From CAVSLM01 sp963728895 (GTDB lineage Bacteria; Pseudomonadota; Gammaproteobacteria; JBBQDK01), in contig CAVSLM010000008.1 of NCBI GenBank assembly GCA_963728895.1, positions 62,001-126,000 on the forward strand: a stretch of 64,000 nucleotides of DNA, in the 5' to 3' direction. This document shows positions 8,263 through 17,750 of the stretch, piece after piece. Each line of letters starts with the position of its first letter. The first letter of the stretch is position 1. A program made the translations under genes and the position numbers. Below the pieces are notes generated by a model. That model made no database searches, had not been told where the DNA came from, and saw only the letters and a program-made list of their open reading frames with translations.

Positions 8263-9990
8263 TTAGCCAGCATCGGCGACCGACGTCGAACTTTGCCTTG
8301 CCAGCAGCTCCGCGAAAGCGGAAGCGGGCATGGGTCTTCCAGTAAGATAACCTTGCACAGCGTCACAGTGGTGTTGTTTCAGAAAGGCGAGTTGATCCGG
8401 CGTTTCGACCCCCTCTGCAATTACCCGAAGCTTCAGGTTATGCGACATCGCGATGATCGCGGTGCAGATTGCCGCATCATCCGGATCGGTGGTGACGTCC
8501 CGCACAAAAGAGCGGTCGATTTTCAGCGCGTCTATGGGGAAGCTCTTGAGATAACTCAGACTGGAGTAGCCCGTACCGAAATCGTCGATTGCTATATGCA
8601 CGCCAAGGTGATGCAGATCCCAAAGTGTCGAATTCGTCAGATTGTCGTTCTGCATGATACTGCTCTCGGTCAGTTCGAGCCCCAGGTGACAGGGTTCAAC
8701 GCCGGATGCCTCGAGGATGCCACGCACGGCGTTCGTCAGCATCGGCTGTCTGAACTGGCGGCCGGAAATGTTTACCATCACGCGTATCTTGTCGTACCCG
8801 GCCTCCTGCCAAGACTTGTTCTCTGCGCAGGCAGTAGCGATGACCCATTCACCGATGGCCGAGATCATTCCCGTATCTTCTGCCAGAGGGATGAAATCAG
8901 CTGGCGGGACAAGCCCGTAGTCTGGATGATTCCAGCGGATGAGCGCCTCCGCACCAAAAATTGCACCGGTTTGCAGATCGATTTGCGGCTGGTAGTGCAA
9001 GACGAATTCGTTTCGTTCGAGGGCGCGCCGAAGACCGTTTTCCAGCGCAAGTCGTTCCATCGCCCTGGCACTCATCTCGGCGGTGTAGAACTGGTAGTTG
9101 TTACGACCATGCTCCTTCGCGCGGTACATCGCGGTGTCTGCGTTCTTGAACAGACTATTGAAGTCACTGCCGTCGAATGGATATAGGGCAATGCCAATGC
9201 TGGCTGTTACGAAGACCTCGTGACCGGACAAAGTGAAAGGTTCAGACAGAACATTGAGAATCTTCTGGGCGATCACTGCCGCTTCTTCGGCGGAGGCAAC
9301 GCCTTCGGTAACCACGGTAAATTCATCGCCGCCAAGCCGGGCGACCACGTCGCCCTTGCGGATTTCCCGCGTGAGCCGTTCTGCGACGGCCTGAATCAGG
9401 AGGTCACCAACGTCGTGTCCCAGCGTGTCGTTGATAAGCTTAAAGCGGTCCAGGTCGAGAAAAAGCAGAGCCAACGGCTGACCGCGCCTTCGCGCCAATA
9501 CCAGGCGCTGGTCCAACTGCTCGCCAAACAGTCTCCTGTTCGGAAGATCCGTCAGGGTATCGTGATAGGCGAGATGATTGATGTGTCTGTCGGCGCGGCT
9601 CTCGGTCAGCATACGGCGGACACGCTGACGAAGGACCGCCCAGCGAATCGGTTTGTGGATGTAGTCGGACGCTCCGCAGGCGAAGGCTCGGTTTACTGAT
9701 TCCTCGTCGTCGAGTGCAGTGATGATCAAGACCGGTATCAGCTCGCCCCCGTGGAGACTCTTCAACTTCGTACATGCGGCAAAGCCGTCCATGATTGGCA
9801 TCACTGCATCCATAAGAATCATGTCCGGGCGGAAGTGTTCAAATGAGGCGAGGGCCTGAGCACCATTGAGCGCCTCTTCGACCCGGTAGCCCTCCTTTTC
9901 CAGCCCGCGGCGCAGCATAAGGCGAGCGGTATCGTCGTCGTCCACGACCAGCACAAGTGGAACGTCGTCGTCGAAGGGATTCCGGCTCAC
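8263..9990 (-). CDS. Response regulator with GGDEF and EAL domains
   Basis: A 575-aa cytoplasmic regulator. The REC domain has VDDDD, phospho-acceptor Asp61 in LMDAVMP, and the KP lysine. The GGDEF domain has an intact GGDEF at about 220-224. The EAL domain has EAL at about 348-350 and DDFGTGYSSL. Both the diguanylate-cyclase and the phosphodiesterase signature are intact, so phosphorylation could bias c-di-GMP synthesis or breakdown; which dominates cannot be read from sequence. The start is the GTG at 9990, whose GTGA overlaps the stop of the kinase gene by four bases, indicating translational coupling. It is the output protein of the kinase upstream. Confidence 0.95.
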   Translation of the reverse strand: MSRNPFDDDVPLVLVVDDDDTARLMLRRGLEKEGYRVEEALNGAQALASFEHFRPDMILMDAVMPIMDGFAACTKLKSLHGGELIPVLIITALDDEESVNRAFACGASDYIHKPIRWAVLRQRVRRMLTESRADRHINHLAYHDTLTDLPNRRLFGEQLDQRLVLARRRGQPLALLFLDLDRFKLINDTLGHDVGDLLIQAVAERLTREIRKGDVVARLGGDEFTVVTEGVASAEEAAVIAQKILNVLSEPFTLSGHEVFVTASIGIALYPFDGSDFNSLFKNADTAMYRAKEHGRNNYQFYTAEMSARAMERLALENGLRRALERNEFVLHYQPQIDLQTGAIFGAEALIRWNHPDYGLVPPADFIPLAEDTGMISAIGEWVIATACAENKSWQEAGYDKIRVMVNISGRQFRQPMLTNAVRGILEASGVEPCHLGLELTESSIMQNDNLTNSTLWDLHHLGVHIAIDDFGTGYSSLSYLKSFPIDALKIDRSFVRDVTTDPDDAAICTAIIAMSHNLKLRVIAEGVETPDQLAFLKQHHCDAVQGYLTGRPMPASAFAELLARQSSTSVADAG

Positions 9991-12900
9991 GTGCTTTGTC
10001 CAGCCAACGCGTCCCGAAGCAGTCGCTGCACTGCCGCAAACTCCCATTCCGTTCGCATCATCAGCTCGGTGGCTCCTTCCAAGGCACCTGCGCGACCCAT
10101 CCTTTCCAATTCCCTTGCGAGTGCGGAAAGTTGAAGAGCTCCCATGTTTGCGCTACTGCCCTTGAGACTGTGAGCGGAATTCGAAAACAACGCAGTGTCG
10201 CACGTACTCAATGCCCGGTGCATCTTCCGTAGGTGCTCAGAGGCGTTGGAAACGAACAGATCGACACAGGAACTCATCTCTTCACCAAGGACCTCACGCA
10301 GTTCGACCAAGGTCTGTCTGTCGAGCTGCTCGGCCATCGGAACTTGCTGAGTTGCGGATTGGAGGCCAGCTTTGACGGGACCGCCGGCGTCAGCCTGGTG
10401 CGGTTCCTTTGGGAGCCAGCGGCTCAGCACGTCGCGAAGAGAATCGAGTCGCACGGGCTTGGGAAGATAGTCGTCCATCCCGACGGCCATGCACTTCTCC
10501 TGGTCTTCCCGCGTCGTGTGTGCGGTCATGGCGATGATTGGGATTCGGGTGTCCTTGGGTTCGTGCCTGCGGATTTCCACCGTTGCCTCGTACCCGTCCA
10601 TCCCCGGCATTTGGCAGTCCATTAGGATCAGGCCGTAGGTCTCCCTTGCGTACGCTTGCACTGCCTCGGAGCCATTCGCGCATACATCGGCATGGAGCCC
10701 CAGCTTCTTTAACATGCCAAGCGCAACCTTCTGATTCACAAGATTATCCTCGACAATCAAAATGCGGTGATGGGGTTGCAGGTCGCCTCCCCGATCTCCC
10801 TGAGCGTCGCCCGACGATGAAGCCAAGCCAAATACCCTTGCAAGGCAGTCCTGGACCTGAACGTATCGCAGCGGATGGGTAAGATAGTCCTGAATTCCCG
10901 CCTCTCGCGCCAGGGCCCAATCGCGGCGCTCTCCGAAAGGGCTCAAAAGAATCAGGCGAATCTGCGCCAGAGCTGGCTGGTGCCGGATGGCCCTTACCAA
11001 TTCAAGGGCATCGAAGGCACGGCCACTCGACTCAATGATCGCGGCGTGGTACGGCTCATCCGTAATTGCCGCTACGCGCAGCTTTTCGAGCGTATCGGCA
11101 ACGCCCAGAGCGGAGCCGGTTACCACCGACAAGAAGTGAAGCGTTTGTTCGAGGGTTTCTCGCTGAGTCTCATTGTCCTCCGAAATGAGGACCCGCCGGT
11201 CAGCGAGAGGGGAAGATAGATTGCCAGGCGGGGCACCGTCACCGTCACTTGCCCGTTGGGTACGAATCGTGAAATGGAATGTGCTCCCGTGACCGGGCGC
11301 GGACTGCACGCTCATCTTGCCGCCCATCAGCGTCACGAGATCCTTGCAAATTGCTAGCCCGAGTCCCGTTCCTCCGTATTGGCGGGTCGTCGAGCCATCG
11401 GCCTGCGAAAATGCATCGAAAATGCTGGTCTGGGCGGCCTCGGCAATTCCAACGCCCGTGTCGGTAACACTGAAGACCAAGCTGACCTCAGCCGTGGTGG
11501 CGGATTCAATGCCAACGCGCGTGGTAACGTCGCCGTGCTCGGTAAACTTGATCGCGTTGCCCATCAGGTTAATGAGGATCTGTCTGAGACGAGTCGGGTC
11601 ACCGCAGACCATGGCAGGTACGTCCGCAGAAACAACGCCATTGAGCGAGAGACCTTTGCTTTGGGCCTGTTCTGCAAACAACTCGAGAGCGTCATCCACT
11701 ACTTTCCGAATTTCGTAATCGATGCTTTCAAACCGCAGTTTGCCGGCCTCGATCTTGGAAAAATCAAGGATGTTCCCAAGCAGAGCCAATAGTGCATCTC
11801 CCGATCCATGTGCCATATCCAGATATTCGCGCTGTTCCGGACTCAAAGGAGTATCTCGCAGCAGGGTCAACATGCCCAACAATCCATTCATGGGGGTGCG
11901 AATCTCGTGACTCATGTTCGCAAGGAATTCACTCTTGGCGCGGCTTGCCGCCTCGGCATCGTCCTTCGCCTGCTTCAGTTCCCATTCGGCTTCGCGGCGC
12001 TCGAGCGCACTGACCAGGATCTCTGCCAATATCTTGAGGAGCGAAAGATCGCTTTCCGACCACTGCCTGGTATCCCTCAGTGAATCGAGGGCCAAAAGTC
12101 CAACGAGCTGATCACCGTAGACCATCGGAATCCAGACGCGTGAACGAAGACCGTGGGAAACGGAAACCGGTCTGATCGGCGGCGAATCATCAGAGCGTGA
12201 TGACGTGTCAGGGATGTAAAGAACTTCGCGGCTCTTGATCCACTCCAGTTGAGCGGCAAAACTCTCCACAGGATCGCCACGCAGCCTGTATGCGGTGGGT
12301 TCCACGCTTGAGGCAGTCCACTCACTCACGTGACTTACCTGACTTCCGTCTGCCGTAAAAAGCAAAACGTACGAGTGATCTACGTTGTAAAAGTCTCCGA
12401 CCATACCAAGGACCCGGTCAATTTCCGCAAGAATTGATGCTGATTCCAGACCGATGAAGCGGGCGGAGATCAGGCTGATCAATCTCTGAGCTTCGATCCG
12501 GTAACGAAGCGCCTGTTCGGCGCGAGTTCGCTCATCGACCCGTTGCTCCAGCATTGCCTTTTGGCCGCGCAGACTTTTGTCGCGTTCTTCCAGCACGACC
12601 ATCATCTTGTTGAATGCTTGCGCCATGTCGAGGACGTCTCGGGGACCCCTCACATGCGCGCGAACTTGCGTCTGGCCAAGTTCCGCCGCCTTCATGATCT
12701 GTGAAAGCTCCCGAATGGGATTGGTGATACGCGTGGTGATGAGACGCAGTAGAGGAAGAAGTACTAGTGCGAACGAAAGAGAGATCAGAAGGTTGTTGAA
12801 GAAAATGCTTGCCTCCATGCGGTGCAGCGTTTCCTTGCTCATGGTAACGTGAACATAACCGAGCAACTGGCGTGCGGGTGTGCTGACCTCAAATGGAGAG

Positions 12901-13349
12901 TCGGAATTCTTGCTTCGTGTATCGCGGGTATAAACTGGACTTATGAAGTGCCACGCGTCACGCGTTTCCCGCAGGAGGGGCTCCTGGATCGAGGCAAAGT
13001 GGTCAATGTCTGGGCTCCAGTCCGGCCCGGATCCTTCTGAAAGCAGAGCGCGGCCCTGCATATCGTAGATGGCTACGTGTCGAATATCCGGAAAGGTGAG
13101 CGTTGCGGAGGCCGAATCGCGCGCGTTTTCCCCCGAACCGTAAAGTAGCGCCAGCGTGCTTTGTCGCGCGAAGCTGTCGGCGACCTGCCTTCCCTGCTCT
13201 AGAAGATTCACACGGATCGCGCTACTGACCACCCACCAAATCGTGACGGAAGAGATCAGCGCAAGGCAAAGTATGCCGGCGCTGAACGCAATGGAGAGTT
13301 GCCTCCGGAAATTCTGGCTGGGGGAGATCATTCGCGTGAGAACGTTCAT
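9987..13349 (-). CDS. Membrane hybrid histidine kinase (HAMP-GAF-HisKA-HATPase-REC-REC-Hpt)
   Basis: A 1120-aa BarA-like phosphorelay kinase. A transmembrane helix at about 20-42, a periplasmic sensor to about 180, and a second helix at about 183-205 are followed by HAMP (about 206-258), a coiled coil, GAF (about 290-450), HisKA with His481 in NMSHEIRTP, HATPase with NLMGNAIKF and GGTGLGLAI, two receiver domains and Hpt with His1060 in AHSLKGSSANMG. In the first receiver the acceptor position is Glu773 (IIESSGRAFDAL), so it should not be phosphorylated. The second has Asp911 in MDCQMPGMDG. It sits between a periplasmic binding protein gene (6 bp away) and the c-di-GMP regulator (4-bp overlap), which makes a sensor-relay-output operon likely. 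Confidence 0.96.
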   Translation of the reverse strand: MNVLTRMISPSQNFRRQLSIAFSAGILCLALISSVTIWWVVSSAIRVNLLEQGRQVADSFARQSTLALLYGSGENARDSASATLTFPDIRHVAIYDMQGRALLSEGSGPDWSPDIDHFASIQEPLLRETRDAWHFISPVYTRDTRSKNSDSPFEVSTPARQLLGYVHVTMSKETLHRMEASIFFNNLLISLSFALVLLPLLRLITTRITNPIRELSQIMKAAELGQTQVRAHVRGPRDVLDMAQAFNKMMVVLEERDKSLRGQKAMLEQRVDERTRAEQALRYRIEAQRLISLISARFIGLESASILAEIDRVLGMVGDFYNVDHSYVLLFTADGSQVSHVSEWTASSVEPTAYRLRGDPVESFAAQLEWIKSREVLYIPDTSSRSDDSPPIRPVSVSHGLRSRVWIPMVYGDQLVGLLALDSLRDTRQWSESDLSLLKILAEILVSALERREAEWELKQAKDDAEAASRAKSEFLANMSHEIRTPMNGLLGMLTLLRDTPLSPEQREYLDMAHGSGDALLALLGNILDFSKIEAGKLRFESIDYEIRKVVDDALELFAEQAQSKGLSLNGVVSADVPAMVCGDPTRLRQILINLMGNAIKFTEHGDVTTRVGIESATTAEVSLVFSVTDTGVGIAEAAQTSIFDAFSQADGSTTRQYGGTGLGLAICKDLVTLMGGKMSVQSAPGHGSTFHFTIRTQRASDGDGAPPGNLSSPLADRRVLISEDNETQRETLEQTLHFLSVVTGSALGVADTLEKLRVAAITDEPYHAAIIESSGRAFDALELVRAIRHQPALAQIRLILLSPFGERRDWALAREAGIQDYLTHPLRYVQVQDCLARVFGLASSSGDAQGDRGGDLQPHHRILIVEDNLVNQKVALGMLKKLGLHADVCANGSEAVQAYARETYGLILMDCQMPGMDGYEATVEIRRHEPKDTRIPIIAMTAHTTREDQEKCMAVGMDDYLPKPVRLDSLRDVLSRWLPKEPHQADAGGPVKAGLQSATQQVPMAEQLDRQTLVELREVLGEEMSSCVDLFVSNASEHLRKMHRALSTCDTALFSNSAHSLKGSSANMGALQLSALARELERMGRAGALEGATELMMRTEWEFAAVQRLLRDALAGQST

Positions 13350-13355
13350 GGCGTG

Positions 13356-14360
13356 TCAGCGCGAAGGCAGAATCAGGTCGAACTGCCGCTGCTGCTCACC
13401 GGTGAAATTCAATCCCAGATGTTCAGCAGTGCGGATGTTTACTGCGATGAGCAGGTCGCTCAGTGGAACGACACCTGTGTGGACGTTCGGGTCTTTGTGC
13501 GCAAGGCGTATCGCGAGCAGGGCCAGACTCTTCCCCATGGCCTTGTTATCGGGGTAAAGAGAGAACAGGACACCGCGCTCAACGTGCACGGGGTTACTGG
13601 AGAAGACTACGATCTTGCGGTTCCAGGACTCTTCTAGTACCAGCGGGAGAATGACTTTGTCTTCAAGCGTGGTGGCATCCGGCGGGAGCCAGAGCGCAGT
13701 ATCCGTGGCGTCGATGCCTCTTAGGGTTTCCCTGTACCGTATGGCTGCCTCGTGGAGGTCGTCCGCAGGTACTCGTATCAGCTGGAGATTCATTTTGTTA
13801 CCGGCTGCCGCAGCTCCATCAACCAACCAATCGAGCTCCTTCGGATTGTAGACGACCGCAATGCGACGGATGCCTGGAGCCAGACTCTTCAATCGACGTA
13901 GCATCTGTTCCGGATCGGGTACCAGACTGATGCCCACGTAGCGCAATCTCTCCTCAGGAGGAAGGAGCAACACCGCGCCGACGACCGAGGGAACGGTCCC
14001 GCTTAGATCATCAACAATGCCAAGTCCGCGCCTTCCAAGCGCTACCGCAGCGGCACAGCGCTCGGCGCGTACCCATCCGAGCGCTACATCTGGCCGTGCA
14101 TCCTCGCCCAGCGCATACTTGCGAACATTGAAAGTGGACTGAGATTCCAAGCCCGAGACAATTTGCGTGAAGACACTGCGGTAGGGTTCGCGAATGTCCG
14201 GGTAGAAGACCGCAAGGCAGGGTTCCGAAGCAGCGGGACTGGCAGAGTAGAAGGTGGCTAGCAACGTAAGCCAAAGGCCTAAAGATGCCCAGCGCGTCCG
14301 ACGAAGGTCACAAGTGGAGCCACTGCGATGCCCAGCTCCATCGTGACGCAACCCGAACAT
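13356..14360 (-). CDS. Periplasmic ABC-type substrate-binding protein (sensor partner)
   Basis: About 334 aa with a signal peptide (WASLGLWLTLLATFYSASPAAS) followed by a mature domain of the ABC substrate-binding type (TrpX-like): LAVFYPDIREPYRSVF, AAAVALGRRG, RIAVVYNPKE, DATDTALWLPPD, IVVFSSNPVHVERGVLFSLYPD. No permease or ATPase gene adjoins it. Instead it lies 6 bp upstream of a hybrid kinase, so it more likely acts as the ligand-binding partner of that kinase than in transport. I prefer the ATG at 14360; a GTG at 14375 would add five residues. The ligand is not predictable. Confidence 0.85.
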   Translation of the reverse strand: MFGLRHDGAGHRSGSTCDLRRTRWASLGLWLTLLATFYSASPAASEPCLAVFYPDIREPYRSVFTQIVSGLESQSTFNVRKYALGEDARPDVALGWVRAERCAAAVALGRRGLGIVDDLSGTVPSVVGAVLLLPPEERLRYVGISLVPDPEQMLRRLKSLAPGIRRIAVVYNPKELDWLVDGAAAAGNKMNLQLIRVPADDLHEAAIRYRETLRGIDATDTALWLPPDATTLEDKVILPLVLEESWNRKIVVFSSNPVHVERGVLFSLYPDNKAMGKSLALLAIRLAHKDPNVHTGVVPLSDLLIAVNIRTAEHLGLNFTGEQQRQFDLILPSR

Positions 14361-14413
14361 CGGCTCTGAAACCACCGTCGAGCCCGAGCAGGCCAGTGCG
14401 CAGCCGTTACGGA

Positions 14414-15082
14414 TTAAAATCCATTGCGCGCTTCCAGATGCAAGGCGCGCTCCGCGAATGGCGGATTATTCAGTATAAGACCAGGTGCCGCACTCTGCTC
14501 GCGTATATCCTGATCGAACGGATGGTGGATGCCAGGGGCGAAATTGAGCTCAGATGTCGGGGGCTTAAGCGGTAGTGTCCAATCGACTTTCGTGCAGTTG
14601 TAGAAACGGGGATGGGCGTTGCCGACGGGCGCGAAATTCGAATTGTGATAAGTAAGGTCTGAATCGAATCGGTAGCGGTCTGCGCCTTCTGCGGGATCCG
14701 GACCAAGAGCGGCCTCGTCGCCGGTGCCAAAGTTGAATTGTCCTGCCTCATAGCCGGTGTGGAACTCCCAGCGACCACGCTGGGTATATCGGTGGACGGG
14801 CGGATTATAGTCGGCGCTGGAATCGTAAATGTGCAGACCGGGAACGGTATCCAGCACCGCGCTAAGATCGGTTGCACGGATCGTTTCGACATCCGCATCT
14901 GTGATGGTGCTCGCAACTGCGACAACGCGTGCAATCGGCTGCCCGTTTCCCGTCGCGCCATTGATAAGATTCTCGTCGCCATAGACGAGTACGAGAATCT
15001 GCTCTTCCGCGCACAATACGAGCACGGGATATCGCGCGATGACCAGCGCGGCGACACTCACGCGCACGTAGGACGGACACAT
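14414..15082 (-). pseudogene. Degraded TonB-dependent receptor
   Basis: The ATG at 15082 has AGGAG ten bases upstream and is followed by a signal-like segment. Then comes a recognisable TonB plug region: VYGDENLINGATGNGQPIAR, AVASTITDADVETIRATDLS, VLDTVPGLHIYDSSADYNPP. After that, short pieces of the barrel remain (WEFHTGYEAGQFNFG, YRFDSDLTYHNSNFA, NNPPFAERALHLEARNGF), joined without the intervening sequence. Only about 222 codons remain of the 650-750 expected. The frame has stayed open through the deletions. It lies just upstream of the binding protein gene on the same strand and was probably the outer-membrane component of that signalling operon. Confidence 0.68.
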
Positions 15083-15762
15083 CTTGCGACACTCCTTTTG
15101 CAATAGTTTCGGCGCTTTCGGCTGGAGCAGATAAATCTTTATGTCAAAAGGAGAAGTCCGAAGGAGCACGGTTAACAATACCTCTGAGCAGAGAGTCGAT
15201 GACGCGCATGTCGCTGCTTTGTCCGCATCTGGCCTATCGCCTCAGTCCAAGTCCATCCGTGCTGCGTACGGTTCATGCCGACGCCACTGCGCAATTGTTC
15301 TACAACCTGGGGTCAGCATAGCTTGTGGCATTCCACAAGAGGTGAATGAGCATCATCTGCTCGTCGCTCAGAGAACGATTATGTCCGCCAACCGGAGCGC
15401 TCGTGCTTCAGACGATGCGCGCTCCGAGAAGTCGCAGGATCAGGCCGAGTATCCCGGCTGCTGTGTGCCAGATTCAAGTCGCAGAGAAGCCGCCCTCGCG
15501 ACGCCAAGGGGATGAGGGCCACCCCCAGCTCTCCACCACGTTCGGCGAGCCATCTCCACTTGGGCACTGATCCTGCCGAAGCCAGTCTGTCCCAGCATCC
15601 GACGCTCCGACCGTGGACCACTGGCGCCAGGAGGGAAGGAGCCAGACGGACGTTCGTCGGCACCCAACACGTACCTCCGGAGCGGGAACGGGGAGTACAG
15701 GGGGTTCCCGGGTTCTGTAAGCTCGCTCCAGATCTCGGATCGGCTTGCTTCCTTGGATGCGA
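15083..15762. other. 680-bp region without a supported gene
   Basis: Several frames of about 100 codons are open on both strands, but none resembles a known protein, has a convincing ribosome-binding site or stays gene-like over its length. No transposase fragment, tRNA or long repeat is visible. It separates the degraded receptor gene from the TPP enzyme and may be remnant DNA of the accessory block. Confidence 0.55.
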
Positions 15763-17625
15763 TCAACCGACCATCCCAAGTACTTTCATCCGAACGGCAA
15801 TCGGTGGAACCTCCTCCGGATCCACGTGCACGTCAAGCAAGGTCGGACCCTGGCGGGCGCAGATGGCCTCCGTGTCCAGATCAGCAAGGTGCCGCGGATT
15901 GCATATGGTGAAGGCGGCCGCCCCCATCGCTCTTGCCATGCTACAGAAGTTCACCGGGGGCAGTTCATAGGCGCCCTGTTCGGCGCCCGCCAGACGCTGC
16001 CCGTGCTTGATCATCCCAAGAGCGCCATCGTTTAGAACGACAAAGATGACGGGCAAGCGCTCGCTGACGGCGACCGTGATCTCCTGTCCATTCATCAACC
16101 AGCTCCCATCCCCGACGATGCAGACCACCGGGATACCGGGGCGACCGATCGCAGTGCCCACGGCACTGCCGATTGCCCACCCCATAGGGGAGAAATCCAT
16201 GCACGTGCGAAAAAGCCCCCCGCTGGCCGGGCGTGGGCCGGCGACGCGACGGTCAAACGGGTGCAGGTAATGGATGCCCCAACTGGTGCAGTTTCCAGCA
16301 TCAACCAGAAAGCGCGTAGTGACCGGGAATATGCGTGAGAGCTCGTACATCAGTCTCTGCGGTTTGATCGGTTCGGAGTCTTCATCTCGATATTTCGCCT
16401 CATCGTCGAGCGTGAGCGTTCTCGCCGGATCAAGCCGTCGTTTCAGGTGGCTGCGATCGCCGGTAGCGATCGACTCGGCTGTCTCTTTTCGCTGGTTCTG
16501 GCGACGCTCAGGGCCGAGCCGCTCTGATCCGGGAAATCTTTCGCGATACAGCCGCGCGACGATGCGCTCGAAGATCTCCGTGGGGTCGCCCGCCACCTGA
16601 AGACGTGCCATGGGTGACTGGCTGAAATGCTCTTGCGCAGAATCCACGTGTACGAGTCGTGGGCCGAGAAGCACGGTGTCCCAGCCACCACTGGCCAGCT
16701 CCCCAAAACGGGTTCCGATGGCGATGATCCTATCTACCGTCGGATCGTTGAGTGCTTCCTTGGCGCTGCTGTGGCCGGCGAAACCGAAGATGCCACGAAA
16801 CTGGGGGTGATAAGGGGAAACCAAGCCCTTTCCATCGGGGGTTGCCACGACCGGAGCTTCGAGCAGAAGCGCCAGTTCGAGTACCAGTCCCACTGCGCCA
16901 TCGCAGCCTGGTCCGATCACGAGCGCGACCTTGCGACTCTCGGCGATTTCGCTGTAGAAGGCGGAAATCGCGGCTTCATCGATCAGACATCGGGGACGCA
17001 ACAATTTTGAGAGATCAACCGACGCCTGTTGGACGGGAGACGGACTACGCAGCACATCCAGAGGTATGCTGAGGTGCACGGGACCCTTCGGTGGCCGGAA
17101 TGCGGTGAGTATGGCCGCCGTCAGCTTGCGCTCCAGTTGCGTAGGATGGGAGACGAGAGAATTGAAGCGCGTACAGTGGTCGTACATTCCCACCGTGTCG
17201 ATGGCGGTACAGGATGACTCCTGGAACGCGTTTCTGCCGAGGGTGGGTAGCGCCGTCTGCGCGGTAATGACCAGTAGCGGAACTTCGTTTTCACGCGCAC
17301 AGCTGACACCGGTGATCAGGTTGGTCGCGCCCGGACCAGTCGTGGAGCAGCAAACACCCAGTCGACCGGTTTCCCGTGCGTAGCCGTCCGCCATGAATGC
17401 GGCGCCCGTTTCGTGCCTTGCCAGGACTGGACGGGGTCCTCCCCGACGCGCACTACGCAGGAGTGCGTTGTAGAGGGGTTCAATTGCGCCTCCCGGAATA
17501 CCGAAGACAAATTCGACTCCGAGCTGCTCAATATAACTGACTATTAGATCGCCCGCTTCCTTTACGACCTTACCTTCTCCCTTGCCATCGGCCTGCAAGC
17601 TGGGGAAACGGGTATCCGCTGACAT
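15763..17625 (-). CDS. Thiamine-diphosphate enzyme, acetolactate-synthase-like
   Basis: A 620-aa member of the TPP-dependent POX/AHAS family. The N-terminal PYR domain has the catalytic glutamate in ARHETGAAFMADGYAR and the FGIPGGAIEPLYNAL segment. A central domain and a C-terminal PP domain follow, with the ThDP motif GDGSWLMNGQE...LNDGALG. It is about 60 residues longer than a usual acetolactate synthase, with a charged insert before the PP domain (REKETAES... DEAKYRDEDSEP region). No small regulatory subunit or other ilv gene adjoins it, so a role in branched-chain amino-acid synthesis is doubtful and the substrate is unknown. The ATG at 17625 has AGAGG seven bases upstream. It is divergent from ccoS. 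Confidence 0.82.
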   Translation of the reverse strand: MSADTRFPSLQADGKGEGKVVKEAGDLIVSYIEQLGVEFVFGIPGGAIEPLYNALLRSARRGGPRPVLARHETGAAFMADGYARETGRLGVCCSTTGPGATNLITGVSCARENEVPLLVITAQTALPTLGRNAFQESSCTAIDTVGMYDHCTRFNSLVSHPTQLERKLTAAILTAFRPPKGPVHLSIPLDVLRSPSPVQQASVDLSKLLRPRCLIDEAAISAFYSEIAESRKVALVIGPGCDGAVGLVLELALLLEAPVVATPDGKGLVSPYHPQFRGIFGFAGHSSAKEALNDPTVDRIIAIGTRFGELASGGWDTVLLGPRLVHVDSAQEHFSQSPMARLQVAGDPTEIFERIVARLYRERFPGSERLGPERRQNQRKETAESIATGDRSHLKRRLDPARTLTLDDEAKYRDEDSEPIKPQRLMYELSRIFPVTTRFLVDAGNCTSWGIHYLHPFDRRVAGPRPASGGLFRTCMDFSPMGWAIGSAVGTAIGRPGIPVVCIVGDGSWLMNGQEITVAVSERLPVIFVVLNDGALGMIKHGQRLAGAEQGAYELPPVNFCSMARAMGAAAFTICNPRHLADLDTEAICARQGPTLLDVHVDPEEVPPIAVRMKVLGMVG

Positions 17626-17750
17626 CCAGGCACCTCTTGATCTGTTGCATCCTGATTCAGCGCGCGACGCCGTCAGGCGCATCGCTGCGGGGGGATTTGA
17701 GCACGTATTCGAATGGTGCGCAACCGCCCTTCGAGTCAAGTAGGAACGCG

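Noticed and set aside
7795..9186. Open frame of 463 codons on the plus strand
   Set aside because: Only its first bases lie outside known genes; most is antisense to the GGDEF-EAL regulator and no family resemblance is seen.
15083..15762. Possible transposase remnant between the TonB receptor fragment and the TPP enzyme
   Set aside because: No DDE motif, inverted terminal repeats or flanking target duplication can be seen in any frame.
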